64,000 nt of DNA from Trinickia caryophylli (GCF_034424545.1 NZ_CP139970.1:3968001-4032000); one strand, 5' to 3'. Numbered from the stretch's first letter, positions 36,102 through 45,868 are shown. Translations and numbers: made by a program. The notes: generated by a model not told the origin, from the letters alone.

Positions 36102-38102
36102 TCAGCGCGCCTCGGCGAGCTTGAACGCAGCCACTGCGGCGTCGAGGCTTGCAGCCTGCTCCTCGAGCGAGCGCGCGACGGAGGCGGCATCTTCGACGAG
36201 CGCGGCGTTTTGTTGCGTCACGTCGCCAATTTGGGTGACGGCCGTATTGACCTGCTCGATGCCGGCCGATTGCTCGCGCGAAGCAACGGAAATCTCGGCG
36301 ATGATCGTCCGGACTTCCTCCACGCGCGAAACGATGCCGTTCATCGAGGTGCGCGCCTCTTCGACGATGCGATAGCCGTCTTGCACGGCCGAGGTCGATT
36401 CGGCGATCACGGCCGCGATTTCCTTGGCCGCGGCCGCACTGCGCTGCGCGAGCGCGCGTACTTCCGAAGCCACGACTGCGAAGCCACGACCGTGCTCGCC
36501 CGCGCGCGCGGCTTCGACCGCTGCGTTGAGCGCGAGAATGTTCGTCTGGAACGCGATGCTTTCGATCACGTTCGTGATGTCGGCGATCTTCTGCGAGGAA
36601 GTGCTGATGTCGCTCATGGTCGAGACGACACGCTCGACCGCCTGGCCGCCGTCGAGCGCGGCGCTGGCTGCGCTGCCGACGACGTTGCTCGCGCGTGCCG
36701 TATGGTCGGCGTTTTGCTGGACGGTGGAAGTGATCTGCTCCATGCTGGCCGCCGTTTCCTCGACACTTGCCGCCTGCGTGACGATGCGCGCCGAGAGGTC
36801 GCCGCTGCTTGTCGCGATGCGCGAGGTGCCGTCGATGACGCCGGCGCAGGCGTCGCGCACCTGCGCGACGATGCGGGCCAGCCCCACGCCGACACCGTCG
36901 ATCGCACGCACGAGCCTGCCGATCTCGTCGTCGCTTTCACGGGCATACCCACCGGCCGACGTCCCCGGCGCGGCGGCGCGGCCGAGCCGCACCGTCAGAT
37001 CGCCGCCGGCGAGGCGGGCTGCCGCTTGCGCCACTTCGTCGAGCGGGCGGCTGACGAGCCGGCGCACCGCAATGACGAAGATCACGCCGAACGCGATCAG
37101 CAGCACACAGCCGATCGCGGCGAAGCGGTCGCGCGTGGCGTTGATGCCGGCCATCACTTCGTCGCGCATGGCCACACCGCCGATAAGCCACTGCCATTGC
37201 GGCACGGTGATGAACGATACGGTCTTGTCGCGCTCGCTCGTTTCGCCGAGCGTCGTATCGGCCGACGTATAAGTGAATTCGCCCTCTTTGGCCTCGAGCA
37301 TGCGCGAGTAGGGGGCGTTCTTGTCGTCGGCAAGCTGCCCGACGGCGGAGGGGTGCACCACGAACTTTCCTCGATTGGCACCTTTCGAGGCATCGATGAC
37401 GAAGTAATAGCCGCTTTCGCCGATCTTGAGCTTGGCGATCTGAGCCTTGAGCGCCTGGATCTGCGGGTCGATGTCCACGCCGACGAAGAGTGCGCCGATC
37501 ACGCGTCCCGACCCATCGCGAATGGCCTTGTACTGCGTGATGTACTGCTTGCCGAACAGTCCGGCAATGCCGGTATAGACGCCCCCGGCGGCGACGGGAC
37601 CGTACGCCGGGCCCTTGCGGTCGAGCAGCGTGCCGATGGCGCGCGAGCCGTCCTGCTTCTTGAGCGAGGTGGTCACACGCACGAAGTCGTCGCCGTTGCG
37701 CACGAATACGGTGGCGATGGCACCGCTGCGCTGCAGGAACTGATCTGGCACCGAGAAATCGAGATTCAGCGTTTTGTCGCCGGCCTTGAACGTAGGGGTG
37801 GCGACGCCGTTGATGTCCACCTTCTGCGATTCGTCGATCGCGAACCCGCCCGGCAGGAAGCTTTCGAAGAGCGACATCGACCGTTCGACCTCGGCCGTCA
37901 GCGCCTGATCGAACACGCCGATCATTTCTGCAATGGAGCGGTCTTTCTCCGCGATGCGCATGGCCACGTGCTGGCGGATCTGAGTACCGGCGGCCTGGGT
38001 CAAGGCCCATGAGAAGGCGATGAAGATCACGGCGACGAGGGTGCAGGACAGGGCGGCAAGCCGGGCGCCGATACTGAGGCGGCGCAGGCGGGTGACATTC
38101 AT
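36102..38102 (-). CDS. Methyl-accepting chemotaxis protein with Cache sensor
   Basis: This 666-residue receptor has a membrane helix at residues 12-35 and a periplasmic Cache-type sensor of about 280 residues ([30 protein letters not shown]). A second helix near 325 is followed by HAMP and a signalling domain with the conserved hairpin [37 protein letters not shown] precedes the ATG. The C-terminus lacks a CheR-binding pentapeptide. The ligand is unknown. Confidence 0.93.
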   Translation of the reverse strand: MNVTRLRRLSIGARLAALSCTLVAVIFIAFSWALTQAAGTQIRQHVAMRIAEKDRSIAEMIGVFDQALTAEVERSMSLFESFLPGGFAIDESQKVDINGVATPTFKAGDKTLNLDFSVPDQFLQRSGAIATVFVRNGDDFVRVTTSLKKQDGSRAIGTLLDRKGPAYGPVAAGGVYTGIAGLFGKQYITQYKAIRDGSGRVIGALFVGVDIDPQIQALKAQIAKLKIGESGYYFVIDASKGANRGKFVVHPSAVGQLADDKNAPYSRMLEAKEGEFTYTSADTTLGETSERDKTVSFITVPQWQWLIGGVAMRDEVMAGINATRDRFAAIGCVLLIAFGVIFVIAVRRLVSRPLDEVAQAAARLAGGDLTVRLGRAAAPGTSAGGYARESDDEIGRLVRAIDGVGVGLARIVAQVRDACAGVIDGTSRIATSSGDLSARIVTQAASVEETAASMEQITSTVQQNADHTARASNVVGSAASAALDGGQAVERVVSTMSDISTSSQKIADITNVIESIAFQTNILALNAAVEAARAGEHGRGFAVVASEVRALAQRSAAAAKEIAAVIAESTSAVQDGYRIVEEARTSMNGIVSRVEEVRTIIAEISVASREQSAGIEQVNTAVTQIGDVTQQNAALVEDAASVARSLEEQAASLDAAVAAFKLAEAR

Positions 38103-38613
38103 CGAAAAGCTCCGTTCGTGCGGGAAGACGATGGCAAGCGGTTGGTCATAGCGCGCTGCCGCATGGCGGCAGACCGCGCGTCCGCTTGCGCGAGGATGGC
38201 CCCGCCGTCCTCGCAGCGAAGCGACGAGCGTGTGCGTTGACGGGGGGGCCGTCACGCGTAAACGGCATCGCGCCGGAAATCTGAAGGGTAGAATCCCCAT
38301 GTCTTGTAGGGTTTTAGTAAGGGCGGGGCGCTTGGAGCAGGCCCGCCGGCGTCTTTGTGCGGGGAGCCGGATACCTCATGGGAATCCTGGGCACACCTGC
38401 GCTGTTGGCCAGCATATGAACCCGATGCCGGTTTTTTGAATCGCTCTTTGTCGCCAGGACAGGCCGATACATTGGGTTACATGACCGCGCGTGCCTTTCG
38501 CTATAAAGATGAACAACGAAGCGGCGGCCCTGTCCGGGGGCGCGCAGCGAATCTGCAGCTGCGGCGCGTTTCGGCTATAACTGCGCACATATTTGTTTCG
38601 AACGGAGAGCATC
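38103..38613. other. Long divergent intergenic region
   Basis: These 511 bp separate the chemoreceptor from the GFA gene. They hold the GATAC direct repeat and a TATAAA box (listed separately) near the GFA side. The rest, 38240-38460, has short inverted repeats but no recognised riboswitch or gene. Confidence 0.5.
38466..38485 (+). promoter_or_regulatory. OmpR-type direct repeat before the GFA/two-component operon
   Basis: GATACATTGG and GTTACATGAC repeat at 10-bp pitch, and a TATAAA box lies at 38502-38507, about 21 bp after the second half-site. That spacing fits an activator overlapping the -35 region. Confidence 0.5.
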
Positions 38614-38982
38614 ATGAGTGGATGGATGAGCGGCTCGTGTCACTGCGGGGCCGTGAAGTTCGAGGTGCAAACGGCGGCGTCGCCGGCCGGCCGCTGCAAC
38701 TGCAGCCTGTGTCGCCGCAAGGGCGCGCTGATGTCTCCGCCTTTTCCCGCGGATCATTTGCGGATCGTCAGCGGCCAGGACGATCTCACGCTGTATCAGT
38801 TCAATACGCGCGTGGCCAGGCATTACTTCTGCCGCCATTGCGGCATCTATCCGTTCCATCAGATGCGCACGGATCCTTCCAAGTGGCGAGTCAACCTGGG
38901 ATGCATCGACGACGTGGACGTCTATGCCCTCGAGGCGTCCGTTGCTGATGGAGCGAGGCTGTCGGTGGAGGAGCAGACATGA
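38614..38982 (+). CDS. GFA-family (glutathione-dependent formaldehyde-activating-like) protein
   Basis: This 122-residue protein has the zinc-binding CSCHCGAVKFEV-like pattern (here SCHCGAVKFEV), CNCSLCRRKG and FCRHCGIYPFH of the CENP-V/GFA fold. Members are annotated for formaldehyde activation, but most are uncharacterised. CGGAGAG precedes the ATG. It opens an operon with a tiny membrane ORF, an OmpR-type regulator and a kinase. Confidence 0.88.
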   Translation: MSGWMSGSCHCGAVKFEVQTAASPAGRCNCSLCRRKGALMSPPFPADHLRIVSGQDDLTLYQFNTRVARHYFCRHCGIYPFHQMRTDPSKWRVNLGCIDDVDVYALEASVADGARLSVEEQT

Positions 38983-39107
38983 AACGCATGCTTGCCGCCG
39001 TGCTTTTTCTCGCAGGCGGATTTGCCGCCGAGCTGCGCCATCCGCTGCAGTGCACGCTGGTCGCGTCGGGCTGGACGCAGCCTCGGCGCGGGCGCCGGCG
39101 CGCCTGA
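38979..39107 (+). CDS. 42-residue putative membrane peptide
   Basis: The frame opens with an ATG that overlaps the GFA stop as ATGA and encodes MKRMLAAVLFLAGGFAAEL, a basic start followed by a hydrophobic span, then a short basic tail. Overlap and composition suggest translation, but the frame is short and could be incidental. Confidence 0.35.
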   Translation: MKRMLAAVLFLAGGFAAELRHPLQCTLVASGWTQPRRGRRRA

Positions 39108-39117
39108 GGGAGCGGAT

Positions 39118-39858
39118 ATGGACAAACCCGATCATGTGCTCGTCGTCGACGACGATCGCGGCATCCGCGAGCTGATCGCCGAGTATCTGGAGAAGAACGG
39201 CATGCGCGTGTCGGTGGCCGCCAATGGCCGCGAAATGCGGGCGGTGCTGCACGAAGGCGCGCCCGATCTGATCGTCCTCGACCTGATGTTGCCGGGCGAG
39301 GACGGCCTCGTGCTGTGTCGCGAACTGCGCGCGAGCCGCCATCGCACCGTGCCGGTTCTGATGCTCACGGCGCGCAACGAGGAGACCGACCGCATCGTCG
39401 GCCTCGAGATGGGCGCGGACGACTATCTACCGAAGCCGTTTGCGGTGCGCGAGCTGCTCGCGCGCATCCGCGCAGTGCTGCGTCGCGCGCGCATGTTGCC
39501 GCCCGGGATGCAGGTAACCGAATCGGCGCACCTGCTCGCGTTCGGCGACTGGCAGCTCGATACCGTTGCGCGCCATCTGGTCGATGCGGAGGGCACGGTG
39601 GTCGCGCTGAGCGGTGCCGAATATCGCCTGCTGCGCGTCTTTCTCGATCATCCGCAGCGCGTGCTCACGCGCGACCAGTTGCTGAATCTCACGCAAGGGC
39701 GGCAGGCCGATGCGTTCGACCGGTCGATCGACCTGCTCGTGAGCCGCGTGAGGCAGCGCCTTCAGGACGTTGCCCGCGAGCCGCGCTACATCAAGACGCT
39801 GCGCAACGAGGGCTACGTGTTCTCGGCCTCGGTGACCGTGCTCGAGGCACGGCCATGA
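39118..39858 (+). CDS. OmpR/PhoB-family response regulator
   Basis: This 246-residue protein has a receiver domain (Asp55 in IVLDLMLPG, Lys in DDYLPKPFAV) and a winged-helix DNA-binding domain (about 140-240; LSGAEYRLLRVFLDHPQRVLT, RSIDLLVSRVRQRL). GGGAGCGG precedes the ATG. It overlaps the kinase gene by ATGA. It likely binds the GATAC direct repeats before its own operon and dipZ; that is inference. Confidence 0.93.
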   Translation: MDKPDHVLVVDDDRGIRELIAEYLEKNGMRVSVAANGREMRAVLHEGAPDLIVLDLMLPGEDGLVLCRELRASRHRTVPVLMLTARNEETDRIVGLEMGADDYLPKPFAVRELLARIRAVLRRARMLPPGMQVTESAHLLAFGDWQLDTVARHLVDAEGTVVALSGAEYRLLRVFLDHPQRVLTRDQLLNLTQGRQADAFDRSIDLLVSRVRQRLQDVAREPRYIKTLRNEGYVFSASVTVLEARP

Positions 39859-41177
39859 CGAGCTGGCCGCGCCCGCGCATCGGTCTTCCGCGTACGCTCT
39901 TCGCGCGGATTGCCCTGATCCTGTGCGTCGGCCTCGCGCTGGCACAGGCTGCCTCTTTCTGGCTGACGGCCACTGAGCGCGACAGCGCCACTATCGACGT
40001 GATGATGGGATACGTCGAGCGCGAAGTCGCGAGCTCGGTGGCGCTGCTCGACCATCTGCCGCCGAACGAGCGCGAGGCCTGGCTGCCGCGGCTCGCGCGG
40101 CGCTCATACCACTTCATCCTGGGCCCCGGCGAGCCAGGCACACCGCTCGACGCGCGGCTTTCCGAGCGCATGGCGCATTCGATCGAAGCGGGGATCGGAC
40201 GGGCGTATCCCGTTACCGTGAACGCGATTTCCGATTCGCGCGAGCACCTGCAGGTGCATTTGAAGCTCACGGACGGCACGCCGCTCACGATCGACGTCTT
40301 CCCGATGTCGTCGATTCCGATATCGCCTTGGCTGCCATTGCTGCTCGTGGTGCAATTGGCGGCGCTCGCTGCGTGTTCATGGTTGGCGGTGCGCCTTGCG
40401 ACGCGCCCGCTGCATCAACTGGCGCAGGCAGCCGATGCCCTGGGGCCGGACCTGAAAGGCGAGCGCCTGCCCGAAGACGGGCCGTCGGAAGTGGCGCGCG
40501 CGGCACGCGCGTTCAACTCGATGCAGCAACGCATCGCCCGCTATATGACCGAGCGCATGCAAATCCTCGCGGCCGTTTCTCACGATCTGCAAACGCCGAT
40601 CACGCGTATGCGGCTGCGCCTGGAGACGATGGACGACGGCCCGCAGTCGGAGCGCCTGCTGAGCGATCTCGCCGAGATGGAGACGCTCGTGAAAGAAGGC
40701 GTCGCTTACGCCCGGACGATGCATGGCATAACGGAGGACGCATGCCGCACGGATCTGCATGCGCTGCTGGAAAGCCTCGCCTATGACTACGTCGATGCTG
40801 GCTCGGCGGTTTCGCTGGAGCGACATGACCCGACGACGATCACCACGCGGCCCAAGGCGCTACGGCGGCTGATCGGCAATCTTGTCGACAATGCGCTCAA
40901 GTTCGCCGGCCAGGCGACGATCGAGATGAAGCGCCGCGAGGCGGGCTCGCTCACGATCTCCGTGCTCGACCGTGGCCCCGGTATTCCGCCCGAGGCGCTC
41001 GAGACCGTATTCGAACCGTTTTATCGCGTGGAGAGCTCGCGCAATCGGGCAACGGGCGGAACGGGCCTGGGCCTTGCCATCGCGCGTCAGCTCGCGCAGA
41101 CGCTCAATGCCACGCTCACGCTTGTCAATCGCGAAGGCGGCGGGCTCGAGGCGCGCATCGTCCTGATGAACGTCTAA
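39855..41177 (+). CDS. Membrane sensor histidine kinase
   Basis: This 440-residue kinase has membrane helices at about residues 18-38 and 155-178 flanking a periplasmic domain. HAMP follows (VRLATRPLHQLAQAADALG), then the phospho-acceptor His in LAAVSHDLQTPITRMRLR and an ATPase domain (LVDNALKFAGQ, DRGPGIPPEALE, GGTGLGLAIARQL). It is coupled to the upstream regulator. The periplasmic signal is unknown. Confidence 0.93.
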   Translation: MTSWPRPRIGLPRTLFARIALILCVGLALAQAASFWLTATERDSATIDVMMGYVEREVASSVALLDHLPPNEREAWLPRLARRSYHFILGPGEPGTPLDARLSERMAHSIEAGIGRAYPVTVNAISDSREHLQVHLKLTDGTPLTIDVFPMSSIPISPWLPLLLVVQLAALAACSWLAVRLATRPLHQLAQAADALGPDLKGERLPEDGPSEVARAARAFNSMQQRIARYMTERMQILAAVSHDLQTPITRMRLRLETMDDGPQSERLLSDLAEMETLVKEGVAYARTMHGITEDACRTDLHALLESLAYDYVDAGSAVSLERHDPTTITTRPKALRRLIGNLVDNALKFAGQATIEMKRREAGSLTISVLDRGPGIPPEALETVFEPFYRVESSRNRATGGTGLGLAIARQLAQTLNATLTLVNREGGGLEARIVLMNV

Positions 41178-41365
41178 ACCCGGCCGCATCCGGTTTGTAT
41201 CGCCAGGTATCCGTTGTCGCGGCCGATACATGGCGATGCACTGCACACCTGCCACGGAAACTCGCCCGATACATGAGCACGATGGAATAGGCGATATGGC
41301 GAAGCCTGCCATATCGCCCGGCGTACGCCGCCGGTTCGCGCAACCGATTTCCTGAGGACCGACTC
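41178..41365 (+). promoter_or_regulatory. dipZ upstream region with repeated GATAC motifs
   Basis: GTATC-GCCAG-GTATC at 41197-41211 is an exact direct repeat with 10-bp pitch. GATAC-ATGGC-GATGC lies at 41225-41239 and a further GATACAT at 41268-41274. The same motif precedes the GFA/two-component operon. Confidence 0.5.
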
Positions 41366-43138
41366 ATGTTAGTTGTTGGCATTGCGTTTCTCGGAGGGCT
41401 CTTCACGATTCTGAGCCCTTGCATCCTGCCCGTCGTGCCGTTCGTATTCGCGCGCGCCGACGAGCCGTTCGCCACCGGGCGTCTGCCGTTTTTCGCCGGT
41501 CTGGCGCTGACCTTCGCCCTGGCGACGGGGCTTGGCGTGCTCGGCCTCGCAGGCGCCGTGCAGGTGAGCCAGTATGGGCGATGGATAGCGCTGGCGATCT
41601 TTGCCTCGTTCGGTGCGGCGTTGTTGTTTCCGTCGATCGCATCGCGGTTTGCGTTGCCGCTCTCGTCACTCGCAGACCGCTTGATCGCGCGCAGCGCGTC
41701 GCAAGGGGCTCAACGCCGCGTGGGATCGGCACTGCTGCATGGCGCGGCCGCCGGTTTGCTTTGCGCGCCATGCGCTGGACCCGTGCTCGGTGCGATTCTG
41801 ACGGGAGTGGCGTTGGGCGGCCCGAGCTGGCACACGCTCCTCGCATTGCTGGCCTACGCGGTGGGCGCGGCGAGCGCGTTGGCGGTTGTCTCGCGGCTCG
41901 GCAAAGAGGCGATGACCGCGCTCAAGCGGTCGCTCGGAATCGGCGAGTGGTTGCGCCGGGCCGTCGGCGCGCTGATGCTGGCGTCCGTGGCGGCCATCGC
42001 GCTGGGACTCGATACGCGTGTACTCGCGCTGATACCGGGCGTGCCCACGGACGGCATCGAGAACCGGCTCGTCGCGTTGCTCGAAGCGGGGCGCGCAACG
42101 GGTGCGCAGACGTCGGCGGCGCGTCCGAACGCGGGTTGGCTGCGCGTATCGCTGCATGCCTCGCTGCCCGATGAGGGGTTGGCACCGCCGCTCAACGGCG
42201 CCACTGCCTGGCTCAATAGCGCGCCGCTGTCGGGCGATGCATTGCGCGGCAAAGTGACGGTCGTCAATTTCTGGACATATTCGTGCATCAACTGTCTGCG
42301 AACGCTGCCGTATCTGAAAGCGTGGGCGGATCGGTATGGCAAGGACGGCCTCGTCGTCGTCGGTGTGCATACGCCCGAATTTGGTTTCGAGCATGACGTC
42401 GGCAACGTGAAGCGGGCATTGAGCAACCTGGGAATCCGCTACCCGGTGGCCGTCGACAACGACTATCGCATCTGGCAGGCCTTCGACAATCAGTACTGGC
42501 CGGCGTTCTACATCGTCGATGCCCATGGGCGCGTGCGTTATCACCACTTCGGCGAAGGCGGGTATCGCGAAGCCGAGGATGCGATTCGGCAACTGCTGGC
42601 CGACAGCGGCCGGCCGATGGATCCGCAGGCGCAGCAGCCGCAGGCGGTGCAGGGCAGCGGCGCACAGGCGGCGGCTGATCCGTCCGATATCCGTTCGGGG
42701 GAAACCTACGTGGGTTACCGGCAGGCGCAGGGTTTTTCGTCGATCGAGCGGGTCGTGCCGGACAAAGTGGCCGGCTACACGCTGCCCAAACGGCTCAGCT
42801 TGAACGAGTGGGCACTCGGAGGCCAATGGAACGTGGGAGGCGAGGCGGCGGTACCTGCGGCGCCGAATGCGCGGATCGCCTATAGATTCCACGCGCGCGA
42901 TCTGCACCTCGTGCTGGGGCCCGCGGCTGACGGAAAGCCGGTGCGGTTTCGCGTGACGGTGGATGGTGCGGCGCCGGGGGCGTCGCACGGTGCCGATGTC
43001 GCGGCCGACGGCAGCGGCGCGATTTCGGCCCCGCGCCTCTATCAGCTTGTGCGCCAGTCAGGCAATATCGGCAACCGCACGTTCGAGATCGAGTTTCTCG
43101 ATGCGGGCGCGCAGGTGTATAGCTTCACGTTTGGTTGA
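41366..43138 (+). CDS. dipZ: DipZ-type thiol:disulfide protein (CcdA domain plus thioredoxin domain)
   Basis: This 590-residue protein begins with a CcdA-like membrane domain (residues 1-235) holding Cys in TILSPCILPVVPF and LLCAPCAGPVLG. A thioredoxin-like domain with the redox pair in YSCINCLRTLPYLKAW (about residues 305-320) follows. The C-terminal region of about 130 residues is the beta-sandwich usual for DipZ. It would carry electrons across the membrane to exported thiols. It follows the two-component genes on the same strand, after 188 bp holding repeats of the same operator type. Confidence 0.92.
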   Translation: MLVVGIAFLGGLFTILSPCILPVVPFVFARADEPFATGRLPFFAGLALTFALATGLGVLGLAGAVQVSQYGRWIALAIFASFGAALLFPSIASRFALPLSSLADRLIARSASQGAQRRVGSALLHGAAAGLLCAPCAGPVLGAILTGVALGGPSWHTLLALLAYAVGAASALAVVSRLGKEAMTALKRSLGIGEWLRRAVGALMLASVAAIALGLDTRVLALIPGVPTDGIENRLVALLEAGRATGAQTSAARPNAGWLRVSLHASLPDEGLAPPLNGATAWLNSAPLSGDALRGKVTVVNFWTYSCINCLRTLPYLKAWADRYGKDGLVVVGVHTPEFGFEHDVGNVKRALSNLGIRYPVAVDNDYRIWQAFDNQYWPAFYIVDAHGRVRYHHFGEGGYREAEDAIRQLLADSGRPMDPQAQQPQAVQGSGAQAAADPSDIRSGETYVGYRQAQGFSSIERVVPDKVAGYTLPKRLSLNEWALGGQWNVGGEAAVPAAPNARIAYRFHARDLHLVLGPAADGKPVRFRVTVDGAAPGASHGADVAADGSGAISAPRLYQLVRQSGNIGNRTFEIEFLDAGAQVYSFTFG

Positions 43139-43259
43139 CGCTTCTGGTGGAGCGTACACGCGAGCGCGCGTAGAGGTCGAGATGCAATCGAAAGGGAATG
43201 CAGCGGGGGCGGGACGACATCGGTGAGCGTTCAGCCGTCGCCCAGCGACGAGCTGAGCC

Positions 43260-43646
43260 TCACTGACGCAATTGCTCCTCGATCGACCTCGTCAACGGCG
43301 ACTCCACATCGCCGGTGTGCCTGGTCTGGACGGGCTCGATCAGCACGATCCAGCACTCCTCGTCGGCGACAGGGTTGTGCAGGGTGCCGCGCGGCACCAC
43401 ATGCATGGAACCTGCGGGCAGATCGACCACGCGCCCGCCTTCGTATTGGATCTTCAGATGCCCGCGCACGACGAAGAACAGTTCATCTTCGTGCGCATGG
43501 TCGTGCCACACGAGTTGGCCATGCACTTTCGCGACCTTCACGAATTGATCGTTGACCTGAGCGACCACTTTAGGCGACCAATATTCCGACACATCGCCGA
43601 ACGCTGCTTCGAGCTGGAACGATTCGGCAAACGAATGGACTGACAC
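43260..43646 (-). CDS. Cupin-domain protein
   Basis: This 128-residue protein has the cupin metal motif HDHAHEDELFFVVRG and a second half including HVVPRGTLHNPVADEEC. The GTG start is supported by GGAGG five bases upstream; the longer frame to 43796 has no ribosome site. It is divergent from a LysR regulator, which likely controls it. The reaction is unknown. Confidence 0.85.
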   Translation of the reverse strand: MSVHSFAESFQLEAAFGDVSEYWSPKVVAQVNDQFVKVAKVHGQLVWHDHAHEDELFFVVRGHLKIQYEGGRVVDLPAGSMHVVPRGTLHNPVADEECWIVLIEPVQTRHTGDVESPLTRSIEEQLRQ

Positions 43647-43802
43647 GAACACCTCCGTGAAGGAATGATGAATGCGAGTTCCGGCGCAGCCATTGCTGAA
43701 TGGGAGGCGACGCAGGGGCAGCATTGAAATGGACGATAGTTGTCCGAGCGACCATGCCGTGTACTGTACGGATGGTCGATGCATTAGAAAAGGCAATAAT
43801 AT

Positions 43803-43817
43803 TGATGCGATGCATCA
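43803..43817. promoter_or_regulatory. Inverted repeat between cupin and LysR genes
   Basis: TGATGC-GAT-GCATCA is a perfect 6-bp inverted repeat about 18 bp before the LysR start, and further GATGCAT copies flank it. This is a likely LysR-type binding region. Confidence 0.4.
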
Positions 43818-43834
43818 TGTTGCATAATGCATCG

Positions 43835-44725
43835 ATGACCCGCAATCTCGATGTCGATCTGATCCGGACCTTCGTGGCGGTTGCCGATAGCGGCAGCATG
43901 ACCGCGGCCGCGAATCTGCTGCACAGGACGCAGGGCGCCGTGAGCCAGCAGATCAAACGACTTGAAGACGGGCTGGCATGCCCGCTCTTCGTCCGCAAGG
44001 CGCGCAAGCTGGAACTGTCGCGTCAAGGCGAGCAGTTTCTCGCGAAGGCGCGACAGATGCTGCGGCTGAACGACGAAATTTGGGCCGAGATGAGCGCTCA
44101 GTCGCTGCAGGGCATGTTGCGCATCGGCGTGCCCTATGACCTCGTGACACCGCTCGCGCCCGCAATGAGAGCCTTCGCCGAAGCCCATCCGCACGTGGAG
44201 CTTTCGCTCGTGTGCGCGGCATCGCCCGACCTCGACGACGCGGTGACCGGGGGGCGTGTGGACTTGTCGCTGATCGAATGCGTCGCGAGCGAAGCGGAGG
44301 GCGAAGTGATTCGCGTCGACCCGCTGGTATGGGTGGCGTGCCGTGGCGGCGATGCGTGGCGGAAGCGGCCATTGCCGCTTTCGATGGTGGACGAGCGTTG
44401 CGCGTTCCGTCCGGTTGTACTCGGCGCGCTTGCGGGCGAGGGTATTGCCTGGCGCACGGTGTTCGAGAGCGGGAACCTCGAGGCGACCGCCGCAACCGTG
44501 CGTGCCGGCCTTGCGATCACGGCCTGGCTCGTATCGACGGTGCCGTCCGATCTGGAGACGATCCAGGCACACGCTGTCGGGTTGCCTGCGCTGCCGCCAT
44601 TCGCGATCTGTCTACGATTGCCCACGACGGCGCAACCGGCCGCGTTGGAATTTGCGCGCTACGTGCGCGAATCGATGGCGAGCAATGCAGGTAGTTCGCA
44701 CGCGCGGCTCGAGAATATCGGGTGA
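43835..44725 (+). CDS. LysR-family transcriptional regulator
   Basis: This 296-residue protein begins MTRNLDVDLIRTF and has the LysR winged helix (residues 5-65; ADSGSMTAAANLLHRTQGAVSQQIKRLED) and a substrate-binding domain. It is divergent from the cupin gene, its probable target. In-frame ATGs slightly upstream are alternative starts. The effector is unknown. Confidence 0.92.
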   Translation: MTRNLDVDLIRTFVAVADSGSMTAAANLLHRTQGAVSQQIKRLEDGLACPLFVRKARKLELSRQGEQFLAKARQMLRLNDEIWAEMSAQSLQGMLRIGVPYDLVTPLAPAMRAFAEAHPHVELSLVCAASPDLDDAVTGGRVDLSLIECVASEAEGEVIRVDPLVWVACRGGDAWRKRPLPLSMVDERCAFRPVVLGALAGEGIAWRTVFESGNLEATAATVRAGLAITAWLVSTVPSDLETIQAHAVGLPALPPFAICLRLPTTAQPAALEFARYVRESMASNAGSSHARLENIG

Positions 44726-44844
44726 TGCAGAGCGCGTAGAAGATTGCGCTTCTCGCGGAATACGCTCGGGAAAACCGTGGTCGCTGTAGTAGACCTGGCA
44801 CTTCGTATGCGTCGGCGGCACGTGCGCATACGTTTGTCCGGCGC

Positions 44845-45080
44845 TTCCTCAGCATACCCTTTGGCTTGAGAATCTCGTACAGCCGCCTACAGGCTTGGGT
44901 TATCTCATCGGGCGGCAAATGCATGACGACGGTTCCGCACGGCACGTTGTCGAAGGAGTCGTTCGGGATGGCGTCCAGCGCGGGAAGCTCGGCGCGCCTG
45001 AAAACCAGCGACGGAAAATCGGCCGCGGCTTGGGCGAGCAGCCCCTCGGCGGCATCGGTCCACGGCAAATACCCACGGTC
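44845..45080 (-). pseudogene. Relic of a SAM-dependent methyltransferase
   Basis: A minus-strand frame reads AAEGLLAQAAADFPSLVFRRAEL, FDNVPCGTVVMHLPPDEI and CRRLYEILKPKGML, the middle of a class I methyltransferase. The upstream glycine-rich SAM loop is missing: VFAVD appears in another frame next to a run of nine G at 45082-45090. The C-terminal half is gone. I read it as a decayed gene fragment. Confidence 0.7.
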
Positions 45081-45090
45081 GCGGGGGGGG

Positions 45091-45401
45091 GATGACGGCC
45101 GGCCTTCGTTTCAGCACATGCCGCGTGGCGCGCAAGGTAATTAATCATCCTGGTATCGCTTGTGACAGGTTTTGCCGCGCTTGGCTACCAGGGTAATTTC
45201 AACTCTGCTTTTTATGGAAAGGTGCGTATATTTCGCTGTCCTACAGTCATGGATACGCGATCGGGCCGCGACTTGCAATGCCTTTACCATACGCACGCGT
45301 ACGCTGAATCGATGGCGCTTGCCTAGCAGATAAAACCGAAAGGGCGACTTCGTGGTGTGACAGAATACAAGATCACCTCTCATCGAGGAATGCCAGGACC
45401 T
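45091..45401. other. AT-richer intergenic stretch
   Basis: No gene is supported. Base composition is visibly lower in GC than the neighbours, which fits decayed or acquired DNA beside the methyltransferase relic. Confidence 0.5.
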
Positions 45402-45806
45402 ATGAGCGCAAACGCAAAGCCGCCGCCGGCCGGAATGGCCGTCGAACCTGCTAATGACAGCTTGCCTGATGCAGCGGCCGAGCCGTTATCGCCGGCTGAA
45501 GTTCGGCGACAACCGAGCGCCGCATCGGGCACGTGGGCAGTGGTCGGCTGGGCGGCGTTGATAATCGGCCTGCTTTGGATCTGGAGCGAGCCGGTATTCG
45601 GACCGATAACGGATGCTGAGGAATCCGTTATCTACGCCTCATTGGGCTTCGGGCTGACGATGGTGGCGGCAGGTATCGGCGCCGGCTACGGCAAGCGGCC
45701 ATTCCATGCCGCGTTTCTGATATTTGGCGGAGCCGTCATGGTTCTCCGTCCCATCGCTCAGATATTTCTTTTGGCTGCCGCGTTTTCGATAATGGGCCAC
45801 AATTGA
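45402..45806 (+). CDS. Small integral membrane protein, unknown function
   Basis: This 134-residue product has a hydrophilic N-terminal 45 residues and then three hydrophobic segments (WAVVGWAALIIGLLWIW, VIYASLGFGLTMVAAGIG, AAFLIFGGAVMVLRPIAQIF). AGGA just before the ATG is close; a GTG at 45357 in the same frame is possible. I recognise no family. Confidence 0.6.
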   Translation: MSANAKPPPAGMAVEPANDSLPDAAAEPLSPAEVRRQPSAASGTWAVVGWAALIIGLLWIWSEPVFGPITDAEESVIYASLGFGLTMVAAGIGAGYGKRPFHAAFLIFGGAVMVLRPIAQIFLLAAAFSIMGHN

Positions 45807-45868
45807 CGATCTGAGCTCCTGGCGAATCAGCCCCAAAGCGGTTTTCTACGGAGCGTCGATCATGGAGG

